Below are positions 23,598 through 32,964 of a stretch of 37,609 bases of DNA, in pieces. The notes beneath the pieces are model-generated. The model was not told the DNA's origin and did not search any database. It saw only the letters and a program-made list of their open reading frames with translations. The first letter of the stretch is position 1, and each line of letters opens with the position of its first letter. The DNA lies in NCBI GenBank assembly GCA_009842245.1, contig VYFT01000029.1, positions 1 to 37,609 of the forward strand, given 5' to 3'. Position numbers and translations under genes: made by a program. The stretch is from Gammaproteobacteria bacterium. Its GTDB lineage: Bacteria > Pseudomonadota > Gammaproteobacteria > Pseudomonadales > Azotimanducaceae.

Positions 23598-24655
23598 TGT
23601 GGCGGTACCCAAGTAAATAACTGCATGATTTTCTTGTCAATGACTCGGTCCTCGCGATCTGTTGTTTTGAGCGATCCCGTCGCATCAACCAGTTCGACGA
23701 ACAGATCTGCGGATGAAGGAGTGTATACGTCGAAAATCAAAACTTCATTGTCGAGTGAAACAAGTACAAAGTCGTCAATAAAGTCCAGCCCGTTCAAGTG
23801 CGTTAGTACCGCGGCATAAGACTCTACAGTAGTGACATCAATCACACCGATGCGGTAAATTTCTTCGTGTTCTCGTATGATCGCGTGTTTGCTCACGAGA
23901 ATATCTACGATGTGATCGACTATATTCACGGGTAAGTCCTCGCGCGCAGAAAACTCTCGATGATCGAAATGCTCGACTCCTTGATACCAATAATTGAAGG
24001 ACGTTTGGTAGCTACCAAACAGGTCTTTCTGGCAGGAGACTGCTGCGATAAATTCGGTCTTATAGCGATCTGAAGCGACTTCTATATCACCCCAGAACTG
24101 ACCAACTACAGACGTAGATTTAACCTTAGCCTGTTCTTGCAAATCCATGATCGGTATCACCAATTCAATCCCCCGCTCTTGTGCCCTGTTTAATAGTTCT
24201 AACGCCTCTGGCGTGGTGTCCTGGACTAATTTTGAATCCGTACCCTCATGAATGGTGAGCCATATTACCACCGATGGTCGGTCTGCTGGCCAAACTGGAA
24301 AGCGAGCCTCTTTGATGAGTTCTCGAATCAAGGAACTATTGAATCGAGCAACGAGTGCGTCGCCACTACCCAGTGGTGAATTAGCCCGTAATCTAGTAAA
24401 TTCGTACTGTTTCACGTATGTGTTCAAATTAGCAAACGCTGTCTGTACCTCAGGCGTTCGTGGAATAGTTGAAAGACCAGTCAAACGCATGAGTAGCACG
24501 TCAACTGACCGCTGGAGCGCTACCTCCGCGTCTGCTTGAGTCCGAGCATTCACGGGTACCTCCACGTCATACAACCAGTCCACTGGTTCGGCGCGAAGAG
24601 CATTTCCTACAAGTAGAAACGCTAACACCGCAAATTGAATACAGAACCTGTGCAT
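23594..24655 (-). CDS. DUF2066 domain exported protein
   Basis: The 353-residue product has an N-terminal signal peptide (FCIQFAVLAFLLVGNALRA). It then matches the opening of the gammaproteobacterial DUF2066 family: LYDVEVPVNARTQADAEVAL followed by SVDVLLMRLTGL. Its function is not established. Proteins of this family are usually encoded between purM and hda, divergent from purM, exactly as here. It is probably periplasmic or outer-membrane associated. The gene starts at ATG 24655 and its stop overlaps the next start. Confidence 0.85.
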   Translation of the reverse strand: MHRFCIQFAVLAFLLVGNALRAEPVDWLYDVEVPVNARTQADAEVALQRSVDVLLMRLTGLSTIPRTPEVQTAFANLNTYVKQYEFTRLRANSPLGSGDALVARFNSSLIRELIKEARFPVWPADRPSVVIWLTIHEGTDSKLVQDTTPEALELLNRAQERGIELVIPIMDLQEQAKVKSTSVVGQFWGDIEVASDRYKTEFIAAVSCQKDLFGSYQTSFNYWYQGVEHFDHREFSAREDLPVNIVDHIVDILVSKHAIIREHEEIYRIGVIDVTTVESYAAVLTHLNGLDFIDDFVLVSLDNEVLIFDVYTPSSADLFVELVDATGSLKTTDREDRVIDKKIMQLFTWVPPQ

Positions 24656-24759
24656 TTGAGATTTAGTAGCGAGCTAGTTCAGAATATTAATTTCCATAGG
24701 TATTAGTTATTATGGCAAAGACCGTGTAAGCGCGCCAAATTTTCCTGATAATCTGCAAC

Positions 24760-25767
24760 ATGGGAATTACTTATCAGCAGAGTGGGGTCGACATTGACGC
24801 GGCTAACCTCTTGATCAAACGCATTAGAGACCCGGTCGCGAAGACCAACCGACAGGAAATCTTGACGGAGCTAGGCGGATTCGCTTCTCTTGCGACGCTT
24901 CCAACAAAGTACAAGCAGCCTGTTTTAGTCTGCGGTACGGATGGTGTTGGCACGAAAGTGGAACTTGCAATTGAATACGATCGACACGAAGTGATCGGTC
25001 AGGATCTCGTCGCAATGTGTGTCAACGACATCTTGGTGTACAGGGCTGAACCACTCTTGTTTCTGGACTATTTTGCAACTGCAAAACTGGATGTTGATAT
25101 AGCTGAACGAGTAATAATTGGAATTGCTGATGCCTGCAAGCAGGTTGGCTGTGCTCTCGCGGGTGGAGAGACAGCGGAACTTCCCGGTTTGTATGCTCCA
25201 AACATTTATGACCTCGCTGGATTCTGCGTGGGCGTCGTCGAAAAAGAAACACTCGATGATCGAAGTACAGTCCAAATTGGAGACACGTTACTCGGACTTG
25301 CAAGCGATGGACCACATTCAAATGGTTATTCGCTGATCCGAAAGTTGCTGCAGGAACACAAAGCACCCGCACCGATTATCGAAGAGCTATTGACCCCTAC
25401 TCGCCTTTACGGGCCGACAGTACTGAATGTCGCGAATCTAACCACCGGTATGGCGCACATCACCGGTGGGGGACTGATTGAAAACCCACCGAGAATGCTC
25501 ACCGAAGAACTCGCGATTGAGCTCAAACCGAATGTCTGGGAGCAACCCGAAAGCTTCGAGTGGATTAATGCCAAGGGCCAACTAGAACCGATCGAGATGA
25601 TGCGTACATTTAACTGTGGTATCGGCTTTGTGATTGCGACTCGCCAAGAAGACTCAGCTCGAGTGAAAGCTGAAATGGAAGCACAAGGTGAGCGAGTCTA
25701 TACCATCGGCAGAGTCGTCGCTCGCGACGCCAAACCACACCCCGATTCGATCCTTCTGACCAAATAG
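24760..25767 (+). CDS. purM: Phosphoribosylformylglycinamidine cyclo-ligase
   Basis: PurM closes the imidazole ring to form AIR in purine synthesis, using ATP. The 335 residues contain all the familiar segments: TYQQSGVDIDAAN at the start, VCGTDGVGTKVELA, DLVAMCVNDILV, CALAGGETAELPGLY, LASDGPHSNGYSLIRK, HITGGGLIENPPRML and FNCGIGFV. The N-terminus is normal, but I see no clear ribosome site before ATG 24760. purN, which often follows purM, is absent: the next gene is dcd on the other strand. No PurR-like box is evident in the 100-base upstream gap. Confidence 0.96.
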   Translation: MGITYQQSGVDIDAANLLIKRIRDPVAKTNRQEILTELGGFASLATLPTKYKQPVLVCGTDGVGTKVELAIEYDRHEVIGQDLVAMCVNDILVYRAEPLLFLDYFATAKLDVDIAERVIIGIADACKQVGCALAGGETAELPGLYAPNIYDLAGFCVGVVEKETLDDRSTVQIGDTLLGLASDGPHSNGYSLIRKLLQEHKAPAPIIEELLTPTRLYGPTVLNVANLTTGMAHITGGGLIENPPRMLTEELAIELKPNVWEQPESFEWINAKGQLEPIEMMRTFNCGIGFVIATRQEDSARVKAEMEAQGERVYTIGRVVARDAKPHPDSILLTK

Positions 25768-25786
25768 TAGCCAAGGTCCTCGCGAC

Positions 25787-26353
25787 TTACAACTTCGGAA
25801 GAGTTACTCCGGTTTGACCTTGATATTTGCCGTTCCGGTCCTTGTAGGACATTTCACATGGCTCATCAGCTTGGAAAAAGAGCATTTGTGCGACACCTTC
25901 GTTCGCGTAGATTTTCGCCGGCAGATTGGTCGTGTTTGAAAACTCGAGGGTAACGTGCCCCTCCCATTCTGGTTCCAACGGTGTCACGTTTACTATGATT
26001 CCACAGCGTGCATAGGTAGACTTTCCGACGCATATTGTCAATACGTCGCGCGGAATCCGAAAATACTCTATGGTACTGGCCAGAACGAATGAGTTAGGAG
26101 GAATTACACACGTCTCTCCTTCGGTTGGAACGAAGCTCCGTTCATCAAACTCTTTAGGATCTACCGTTGCCGAAAAAATGTTGGTAAACACTTTGAATTG
26201 AGGTGCACAACGTACGTCATAACCGTACGACGAGGTTCCCCACGACACCACTCTATTGTTCCCCACCGTCCGGACTTGGTTCGGTTCATAGGGATCGATC
26301 ATACCATGCTCTTTAGCCATGCGTCGTATCCAACTGTCAGCTTTAATTGTCAT
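25787..26353 (-). CDS. dcd: dCTP deaminase
   Basis: Dcd deaminates dCTP to dUTP, the main route to dTTP precursors in gammaproteobacteria. The 188 residues include [20 protein letters not shown], the active-site stretch [20 protein letters not shown], and [19 protein letters not shown], and end in [12 protein letters not shown]. These match the trimeric Dcd/dUTPase fold, with the conserved arginine of RCGI and the glutamate of EPEWEG. Its start lies two bases from the apbC stop, so the two share an operon in the order apbC-dcd. Confidence 0.95.
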   Translation of the reverse strand: MTIKADSWIRRMAKEHGMIDPYEPNQVRTVGNNRVVSWGTSSYGYDVRCAPQFKVFTNIFSATVDPKEFDERSFVPTEGETCVIPPNSFVLASTIEYFRIPRDVLTICVGKSTYARCGIIVNVTPLEPEWEGHVTLEFSNTTNLPAKIYANEGVAQMLFFQADEPCEMSYKDRNGKYQGQTGVTLPKL

Positions 26354-26355
26354 TT

Positions 26356-27390
26356 CTAAGTCATCTTAATAGTTGGTGGGGGAGCTGCCTGCAACCCGTG
26401 CACCCAGAGTTGCGCTGCAATCTGACGCGCGCAGTCGATGAACGACTCCGTAATCGCACTAGACGGATCCGCAACAACTGGTGGTGCGCCATTGTCCATG
26501 TATGCCCGCAACTGGGAATCGAGCGGAAATTGACCTAGCAACTTCGTGGCATATTCCTCGGCTACTCGACTTCCCCCATCTGTCGCAAAGATCGCGTGCG
26601 ATTTCCCGCATTGGTCGCAGACGAAATGGCTCATATTTTCGATGACGCCGAGAATGGGTACGTTGACCTTAGTAAACATTTCAATTCCCTTACGAGCGTC
26701 AGAGAGTGCGATATCTTGCGGCGTAGTCACAATTACTGCCCCGGCCAAAGCGACCTGCTGAGAGAGCGTCAGTTGAATATCCCCAGTACCGGGTGGCATG
26801 TCGACGATCAGGTAATCTAAATCGTTCCACAATGTTTGAGTCAGCATTTGTTGCAACGCGCCAGATGCCATCGGTCCTCGCCACACCATGGGTGTTTTGT
26901 CTGACACCAACATGCTCATCGACATTACTTCGATGCCAGAAACTTTGATCGGTTCAAAATACTTTTCGTCTCGCACTTTGGGCCGACGGTCCGGTTCAAT
27001 TCCCAACATTACTCCTTGGCTTGGACCGTATATGTCCGCGTCAAGGAGTCCCACCTTACTACCGGCTCGCTCCAGCCCCAGCGCTAGGTTAACCGCAATA
27101 GTAGACTTTCCTACACCACCTTTGCCAGATGCAACTGCAACTACGTTTCTGGTACCTGCTAATTCGCATGTTCTGGGTGAGCGAAATTCCAACTCCAATT
27201 TCAATTCTGAGTCGTTGAGCCAAGTTCCCAGAGAATCACTGAGTCTCTCCTCAATACCAGACACTGGATACCCGAGTTCAACGCGGATGTGCGTCGTATT
27301 GTCAATAGACTTAGACTTCGTCTGAGTAGGCAACTCTCCCCACGTCTTATCAAGAATAGGGTCGAGAAAGTTTGAAATTGTTTGGGTCAT
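26356..27390 (-). CDS. apbC: Iron-sulfur cluster carrier ATPase, Mrp/ApbC
   Basis: ApbC binds and passes on 4Fe-4S clusters in an ATP-dependent way. The 344 residues have a deviant Walker [21 protein letters not shown], the switch [49 protein letters not shown], and the cluster-binding CDQCG. The N-terminal 90 residues are a shortened, weak version of the MIP18/DUF59 region. It is divergent from metG with about 100 bases between them. The arrangement dcd-apbC/metG is common in Pseudomonas-like genomes. Fe-S clients nearby include Rnf and Nth. Confidence 0.94.
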   Translation of the reverse strand: MTQTISNFLDPILDKTWGELPTQTKSKSIDNTTHIRVELGYPVSGIEERLSDSLGTWLNDSELKLELEFRSPRTCELAGTRNVVAVASGKGGVGKSTIAVNLALGLERAGSKVGLLDADIYGPSQGVMLGIEPDRRPKVRDEKYFEPIKVSGIEVMSMSMLVSDKTPMVWRGPMASGALQQMLTQTLWNDLDYLIVDMPPGTGDIQLTLSQQVALAGAVIVTTPQDIALSDARKGIEMFTKVNVPILGVIENMSHFVCDQCGKSHAIFATDGGSRVAEEYATKLLGQFPLDSQLRAYMDNGAPPVVADPSSAITESFIDCARQIAAQLWVHGLQAAPPPTIKMT

Positions 27391-27493
27391 GCAAAATTTA
27401 TCAATTGGACGCAGAATCTATTGTAAGATTTAAGCTTTCGTCCAATTTGTACTTCCTCAATCCAAGGTTATATCCAAAGCGACTACGCTCACT

Positions 27494-29491
27494 ATGAGAC
27501 GAATTCTGGTCACAGCAGCACTGCCATACTCGAACGGTGCGATCCACCTAGGACACTTATTGGAGCACATTCAAACTGACATTTGGGTGCGCTTTCAAAA
27601 GCTCCGTGGAAACGAATGTTACTTTATCTGTGCTGAAGACACTCACGGTACGGCGACCATGATTGGTGCCGAAGAAGCGGGAGTTTCGCCAGAAGTGTGG
27701 GTTGAAGATCTTCGCCAACAACACATCGCTGACTTTGACGCATTCTCGATCGGCCACGACAACTACTACACCACGCATTCACCGGAGAACGAGCGATTCG
27801 CCCGCGACATCTACACGAAGCTCAAAGAAAATGACGCGATTTATACAGCTACCGTAGAGCAACTCTATGACCCAGAGAAAGAGTTGTTTTTGGCAGACAG
27901 GTACGTTCGAGGAACCTGTCCCCGATGTGGTGCTGAAGACCAACCTGGGGACAACTGCGATAATTGCGGGGCAACTTACGCGGCCACCGAGCTGAAAAAT
28001 CCGCGCTCAACACACACAAACGCAACTCCAGTCTTGCGATCATCTACGCACTATTTCTTCAATCTTCCCAAGTTCGAAGACTTTTTGCGTACGTGGACGG
28101 AGAGCGGTACCGTTCGACCCGAAATTTCCAACAAACTCAAGGAATGGTTAGACGGTGGGATGAAAGCTTGGGATATCAGTCGAGATGCACCCTACTTCGG
28201 TTTTCGTATACCTGACACTGAGGACAAATATTTCTACGTTTGGCTAGATGCACCTATGGGGTACATGGCGAGTTTCCAAAATTGGTGTGATCAAGCTGGC
28301 ATCAAGTTCGATGACTTTTGGAGCAAAGACAGCCTAGCCGAAGTTCATCACTTCATCGGTAAAGACATAGTCAATTTTCATGCTCTGTTTTGGCCTGCAG
28401 TGCTCCATTGCGCCGGATATCGTACGCCGACATCAGTTCGAGTTCATGGCATGATCACAGTGAACGGGGAAAAAATGTCAAAGTCTCGCGGAACGTTTAT
28501 CAATGCTTCGACATTTCGCGACGTCTTAGATCCAGATACACTACGCTACTACTACGGTGCTCGACTGAATGCTTCAATGGGGGACATTGACATCAGCTTT
28601 GAGGATTTCGTAAGCCGAGTCAATTCAGATTTGATTGGGAAATTTGTCAATATCCCCTCTCGATGCGCAAACTTTTTGAATAGACATTTCGATTCAATGC
28701 TCTCGACCGAGTTAGAACAGCCCAAACTGTATGAAGAATTCGCAGCTAAACAGCAACTGATTGAGGAGCTCTACGAAGAAGGAGAATCTAGTAAAGTCGT
28801 ACGGGAAGTCATGGCTTTAGCGGATCGTGCCAATCAATACATCGCAAATAACCCCCCATGGGAACTCGCGAAGACTCCCGACCGGGAGAATGAAGTGCAA
28901 GCAGTCTGCACTATGGCTATAAACATGTTTCGTACGCTATGTGTGTATCTAAAACCAATCGTACCTGGGCTCGTAGCTCGTAGCGAAGAGTATCTCAATG
29001 CGGGTGAACTCAAATGGATTGACGTAAGTCAACCATTGCTTGGGCATCGCGTAGCTCCATTCAAACGACTGATGTCTCGAATTGATCTAAAGCAGATCGA
29101 TAAGATCGTTAGAGCGTCAAAAGACTCAACAGCCGATGAGTCCGATATCGGAAGAAGCAACCCGCAATTAATAGATCTAGCTGAATTTCAGAAAGTTGAT
29201 CTCAGAGTCGCGAAGATTGAGAACGCCAGCGTAGTAGACGGTGCTGACAAGTTGCTCAAGCTCGAACTTAAAGTAGGTAAAGACAGTCGTACGGTCTTCG
29301 CCGGCATTCGTTCTGCTTATGAACCGGCTGACCTGATTGGTCGGTACGTCGTGGTCGTCGCGAATCTGAAACCACGCAAAATGCGTTTTGGTACGTCCGA
29401 AGGTATGGTGCTAGCCGCTGGACCGGGCGATAAAGACATCTTCCTGTTATCTCCGGACGAAGGTGCAGTTGCCGGCATGGAAGTGAGTTGA
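27494..29491 (+). CDS. metG: Methionyl-tRNA synthetase
   Basis: MetG charges initiator and elongator tRNA-Met. The 665 residues show the HIGH-type AIHLGHLLEH near residue 20, a zinc knuckle with CPRCG and CDNCG near residues 140-155, and the KMSKS loop (NGEKMSKSRGTF) near residue 325. The anticodon-binding domain is complete. A C-terminal tRNA-binding OB-fold domain from about residue 560 (EFQKVDLRVAKIENA) makes it the dimeric long form. The length is typical (E. coli 677). rnfA begins 12 bases after the stop, so metG probably heads the Rnf transcript. Confidence 0.97.
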   Translation: MRRILVTAALPYSNGAIHLGHLLEHIQTDIWVRFQKLRGNECYFICAEDTHGTATMIGAEEAGVSPEVWVEDLRQQHIADFDAFSIGHDNYYTTHSPENERFARDIYTKLKENDAIYTATVEQLYDPEKELFLADRYVRGTCPRCGAEDQPGDNCDNCGATYAATELKNPRSTHTNATPVLRSSTHYFFNLPKFEDFLRTWTESGTVRPEISNKLKEWLDGGMKAWDISRDAPYFGFRIPDTEDKYFYVWLDAPMGYMASFQNWCDQAGIKFDDFWSKDSLAEVHHFIGKDIVNFHALFWPAVLHCAGYRTPTSVRVHGMITVNGEKMSKSRGTFINASTFRDVLDPDTLRYYYGARLNASMGDIDISFEDFVSRVNSDLIGKFVNIPSRCANFLNRHFDSMLSTELEQPKLYEEFAAKQQLIEELYEEGESSKVVREVMALADRANQYIANNPPWELAKTPDRENEVQAVCTMAINMFRTLCVYLKPIVPGLVARSEEYLNAGELKWIDVSQPLLGHRVAPFKRLMSRIDLKQIDKIVRASKDSTADESDIGRSNPQLIDLAEFQKVDLRVAKIENASVVDGADKLLKLELKVGKDSRTVFAGIRSAYEPADLIGRYVVVVANLKPRKMRFGTSEGMVLAAGPGDKDIFLLSPDEGAVAGMEVS

Positions 29492-29503
29492 CCACAGTAG
29501 CTC

Positions 29504-30073
29504 TTGTTCGATCTAGTAACAATTCTTGGGGGTGCTGCCCTAGTAAATAATTTCGTTCTCGTCCAACTCCTTGGCTTGTGCCCCTTTATGGGAGTTTCCA
29601 ATCGTCTCGCCACCGCGCTACCAATGGGGATTGCGACGACTTTCGTCATAACGATCTCTACACTCTTAACAAATCTACTTAACAAATACTTATTAATACC
29701 TTATAACATTGAATTTCTGCGCTTAGTTCTTTTCATCACAGTTATTGCCGGCGTGGTTCAACTAACCGAGCGATATATCAAGTACACCAGCAAACTATTA
29801 CATCAAGTGCTGGGAATCTACTTACCGTTGATTACTAGTAATTGCGCCATTCTCGGGGTAGTGCTCACAGTTGCCGACCTGTCTTTATTGCAGTCCTTAG
29901 CCGTTGGGGCCGGTTCCGCTATCGGGTTCACTCTAGTGTTGGTTTTGTTTTCAGGATTGCGTGCTCGGTTGGATGAACAGAGTATTCCTCGAGTATTCCG
30001 TGGAGCTCCTATTGCTTTTATCACGGTTGGTATGTTGGCACTCGCTTTCCTCGGTTTTAAAGGCATGTTGTGA
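29504..30073 (+). CDS. rnfA: Rnf electron-transfer complex subunit A
   Basis: RnfA is a six-helix inner-membrane subunit that, with RnfE, forms the core of the Rnf complex. The 189 residues match E. coli RsxA (193) from the first turn: ALVNNFVLVQLLGLCPFMGV, with the conserved LGLCPFMGVS that carries the cluster-binding cysteine. A second such site is LITSNCAILGV. It begins at TTG 29504, where the alignment with RsxA also begins, without a good ribosome site. It likely depends on coupling with metG. Its TGA overlaps the rnfB GTG. Confidence 0.95.
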   Translation: MFDLVTILGGAALVNNFVLVQLLGLCPFMGVSNRLATALPMGIATTFVITISTLLTNLLNKYLLIPYNIEFLRLVLFITVIAGVVQLTERYIKYTSKLLHQVLGIYLPLITSNCAILGVVLTVADLSLLQSLAVGAGSAIGFTLVLVLFSGLRARLDEQSIPRVFRGAPIAFITVGMLALAFLGFKGML

Positions 30074-30618
30074 ACGCACCAATCGTTGTACCTGCCCTGG
30101 TGCTAAGCTCTAGCGCATTCTTGCTTGCTTGCTCGATCGTTCTGACGGAACGAATATTGCGACGTAAGCAAAAACCAGACGACTTGATTGACCTCATCAA
30201 CGAGCAATTGCCGCAAACACAGTGTGCGCAATGTGGTTATCCTGGCTGTTTACCTTATGCCAAAGCAGTTGCACAAGGAGAGAACATCAGTCTATGTAAA
30301 CCCGGAGGCGCGACGACGCAGAGTGCGCTCAGCTTACTACTCAACAGACCTATAGAACACGCGTATCAAAGCGACCCGCACCCACCAATCGCGCGCATTC
30401 GAGAGGCCGACTGCATCGGATGTGGTTTATGTGCGGCTGCTTGTCCTGTGGATGCGATAGTCGGTGCCGTTAACTACCTTCACTCAATACTCGAAGTCCA
30501 TTGCACTGGATGTGAACTGTGTTTGCCTCCATGTCCGGTAGACTGTATTGAGCTCATCGAGCTAACCAATGTTAGTGGGAGTTCTACTGACGCTGTCAGA
30601 CAAACCTTAGTGCGATGA
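30070..30618 (+). CDS. rnfB: Rnf electron-transfer complex ferredoxin-like subunit B
   Basis: RnfB relays electrons to the membrane subunits. The 182 residues have one N-terminal helix (VVPALVLSSSAFLLACSIVL), then the four-cysteine 4Fe-4S domain TQCAQCGYPGCLPYAKAV ending at LCKPGG. Two ferredoxin clusters follow, CIGCGLCAAACPVDAI and CTGCELCLPPCPVDCI. It starts at GTG 30070 inside a GTGA overlap with rnfA and ends in an ATGA overlap with rnfC. The length is near that of E. coli RsxB (192). Confidence 0.95.
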   Translation: MNAPIVVPALVLSSSAFLLACSIVLTERILRRKQKPDDLIDLINEQLPQTQCAQCGYPGCLPYAKAVAQGENISLCKPGGATTQSALSLLLNRPIEHAYQSDPHPPIARIREADCIGCGLCAAACPVDAIVGAVNYLHSILEVHCTGCELCLPPCPVDCIELIELTNVSGSSTDAVRQTLVR

Positions 30619-31646
30619 AGATAGATTGGGAACAAGCGACTCCAGACGTCCTCCTAGATCGCATCGCGGAAGCAAACATCGTTGGGATGGGTGGTGCTGG
30701 CTTTCCTACTGCCAAGAAAGTCGCACTCGCACGAAAAAATCCTCCTAACTTCGTCATCGCGAACGGCATGGAGACCGACCCAGGCGTCAGTGCTGACGAA
30801 ATGCTACTAGAGCAACACTTGCACGAAGTTCTCAATGGGATGAGAATTGTCGCAAGAATTCTCTCGGCGGCACACTGTTACATCGCTGTTTCGAACGAGG
30901 CAACAGCTCAAGCCGCTGAAGCGTTTCTAAGTGTTAACGAAACGGTACGATATCTCAAACCTACATATCAAAACGGTGCCGAACGAGAACTCATACAAAT
31001 TCTTACTGGACATGTTGTGAATGAGAATAGATTTCCTGCATTCGACGGTTATGTGGTGTTAAACGTGCACACGCTCTTCGCAGTCACTCACGCTATCTCC
31101 GGTACGCCATTGACTAAACGTCTGGTGACCATAAACAGCGAGACTCGTTGGGTTGACTTTGGATCACCTGTTGATTCGATTTTGGGTGCAGAAAATCCAA
31201 TTCGCGTGGGCTGTTATGCGACTGGACACCGTCCCCGAGTAAATGAAGTGGTATCTGCTGAAGTCAATGCTATTTCAATCGACAAATCTGTGGATGCATT
31301 ACCGTGTATTCACTGTGGCTGGTGCGCTGACGCATGTCCTCGGGACATACCGGTCGAGTCGCTTTATCTCATCGCGAAACAACAAAAACCGAATTTAACA
31401 ACAGAGCGAGCACTAAGTCGCTGTAATGACTGTGGAGCTTGTGTAGTCGCTTGTCCAAGCAACATTCATCTCCTCGATTACCTGCGTGATCTCCGCCGCA
31501 TGAACTTGAACGAGCAAGAGCGAATATCTCGAGCAGCACTCGCACGTGCACGGGTAGAGGCGCGCGAGCAGAGACTACGCTCTCGTGCTGCTGAAGTAGA
31601 TTCCACGCGCACCGAACGTATGCAACAACAGCACAAGTGGAAGTAA
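30615..31646 (+). CDS. rnfC: Rnf electron-transfer complex NADH-binding subunit C, N-terminally short
   Basis: RnfC accepts electrons from NADH via FMN and passes them through two 4Fe-4S clusters. The 343 residues begin directly at the flavin/NADH domain (GMGGAGFPTAKKV near residue 25). They then contain FVIANGMETDPGVSADEMLL, a SLBB-like middle, and the ferredoxin clusters CIHCGWCADACPRDI and CNDCGACVVACPSNI. Most RnfC proteins start with about 110 further residues: a barrel-sandwich domain with a HGG/GIHPP-type motif. That domain is absent here, and the start is fixed by the ATGA overlap with rnfB. The C-terminal tail is Arg/Ala-rich and short; long Ala repeats as in E. coli RsxC (740 residues) are missing. 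Confidence 0.92.
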   Translation: MKIDWEQATPDVLLDRIAEANIVGMGGAGFPTAKKVALARKNPPNFVIANGMETDPGVSADEMLLEQHLHEVLNGMRIVARILSAAHCYIAVSNEATAQAAEAFLSVNETVRYLKPTYQNGAERELIQILTGHVVNENRFPAFDGYVVLNVHTLFAVTHAISGTPLTKRLVTINSETRWVDFGSPVDSILGAENPIRVGCYATGHRPRVNEVVSAEVNAISIDKSVDALPCIHCGWCADACPRDIPVESLYLIAKQQKPNLTTERALSRCNDCGACVVACPSNIHLLDYLRDLRRMNLNEQERISRAALARARVEAREQRLRSRAAEVDSTRTERMQQQHKWK

Positions 31647-32524
31647 TCGACCGATCTAGGTTCCAGACGACTGGAGTCATGATTCATGTGGCAGTCGCGC
31701 TTCTGCCTGGTCTAGGAGTTAGCGTCTGGTTATTAGGGTCCAAGGCGCTAATCGTGGTTGTTATTAGCACTGTGGCGGCGGTAATCACGGAAGTGGTCGG
31801 TACTAGATCGTTTCAGAGTGTCCGCGACGGTAGTGCGGTCATCACTGGCATGTTGATCGGTCTGTGTCTACCGCCAACAGTTGCTCTATGGATACCCATT
31901 GTCGCAGCGATAAGCGCAATTACCTTGGGAAAACTGGTATTTGGAGGACTCGGTAAAAACCTCTTCAATCCGGCGATGGTTGGATATGCTCTGGTTCTCG
32001 TGGCGTTTCCTATGCAACTAATCTATCTAGACGGAATGACCGGTGCAACGGCACTAGATGTCCTGAAGCATCACGAGGGGGACTCAACGCGCGCTCTTGC
32101 CAATCATCCTGCTTTTGGTTCAATCGGCGCGAGACAGTTCGAATGGTTAAATCTGGCGTTTCTAGTCGGTGGCATCTATCTCGTATTACTTCGTATCGTA
32201 CCGTGGATACTCCCTCTTAGTGTGCTTTTAGGCGTCGTGGTTCCAGCACTCGTCTTGTATCCCATCACGGAAGCACATAATTTCGGTACTCCTTGGTTTC
32301 ACTTGTTTGCGGGTGGAACCATGCTCACTGCATTTTTCATTGCGACCGATCCCGTGACCTCACCTTCGACAAAATTACCCCAAATAATATTTGGTTTTTT
32401 TGTTGGGAGTGTCGCGTTTTTCATACGGTGTTTCGGTACATGGGCAGACGGATTCGCCTTTGCTATCTTATTGGGTAACGCGTTGTTGCCAATTTTGGAA
32501 CCAAAAAGACTTTCAAGTTCATGA
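31637..32524 (+). CDS. rnfD: Rnf electron-transfer complex flavoprotein subunit D
   Basis: RnfD is a multi-helix membrane subunit with a covalently bound FMN. The 295 residues show SFQSVRDGSAVITGMLIGL, PPTVALWIP, GGLGKNLFNPAMVGYALV, and the ApbE-target motif DGMTGATALD near residue 138, whose threonine is the predicted FMN site. The later helices include FFIATDPVTSPSTK. The gene starts at GTG 31637 within the end of rnfC and ends in an ATGA overlap with rnfG. It is about 55 residues shorter than E. coli RsxD (352). Confidence 0.94.
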   Translation: MEVIDRSRFQTTGVMIHVAVALLPGLGVSVWLLGSKALIVVVISTVAAVITEVVGTRSFQSVRDGSAVITGMLIGLCLPPTVALWIPIVAAISAITLGKLVFGGLGKNLFNPAMVGYALVLVAFPMQLIYLDGMTGATALDVLKHHEGDSTRALANHPAFGSIGARQFEWLNLAFLVGGIYLVLLRIVPWILPLSVLLGVVVPALVLYPITEAHNFGTPWFHLFAGGTMLTAFFIATDPVTSPSTKLPQIIFGFFVGSVAFFIRCFGTWADGFAFAILLGNALLPILEPKRLSSS

Positions 32525-32964
32525 AGGCAATTGCTAAACTCACGCTGTTAGCACTGATCTCTGGGTGCTTGCTTGCCATTCTTCACTCACTCACGACGGA
32601 CCGAATCAATCAAAATCAACGTGATGCCGAGGCTGAGGTGCTGGCTGATTTGGTAGACACAACAGATCCAGAATTGCTGCGGGAACAAGGTATTGAATTA
32701 ATCACCTTAGACGTTGGGGGGTATGGAGGCACAATGAAAGTTGTGGTCGCGTGGCAAGATGACGAACTTCTTGGTGTGCGAGCAGTCAGCCACGGAGAAA
32801 CTCCAGGATTTTCTGACACGCTACACCCGTCAGCGTGGATTGGTCAATATGGAAACGTACCGGTTGAAGACATAGACGCTGTTACCGGTGCGACCATAAC
32901 GACCACTGCAGTAATACGCACTATCCAAGATTCATTTCGTGAACGCGAGGGTCGACAACCGTGA
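32521..32964 (+). CDS. rnfG: Rnf electron-transfer complex FMN-binding subunit G
   Basis: RnfG has one N-terminal membrane helix (ALISGCLLAILHSLTTD) and a periplasmic FMN-binding domain. The 147 residues contain GETPGFSDTLHPSAWIGQ and the flavinylation motif DAVTGATITTTAV near residue 120, the predicted site of ApbE action. It is shorter than E. coli RsxG (206), mostly in the middle of the domain. The start is ATG 32521 in an ATGA overlap with rnfD. The stop overlaps the GTG of rnfE. Confidence 0.93.
   Translation: MKAIAKLTLLALISGCLLAILHSLTTDRINQNQRDAEAEVLADLVDTTDPELLREQGIELITLDVGGYGGTMKVVVAWQDDELLGVRAVSHGETPGFSDTLHPSAWIGQYGNVPVEDIDAVTGATITTTAVIRTIQDSFREREGRQP

Noticed and set aside
27391-27493. 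Possible promoter in the apbC/metG gap (TTGGAC with ATTTAA 17 bases later)
   Set aside because: The -10 match is poor, and a mid-GC genome yields many such pairs by chance.
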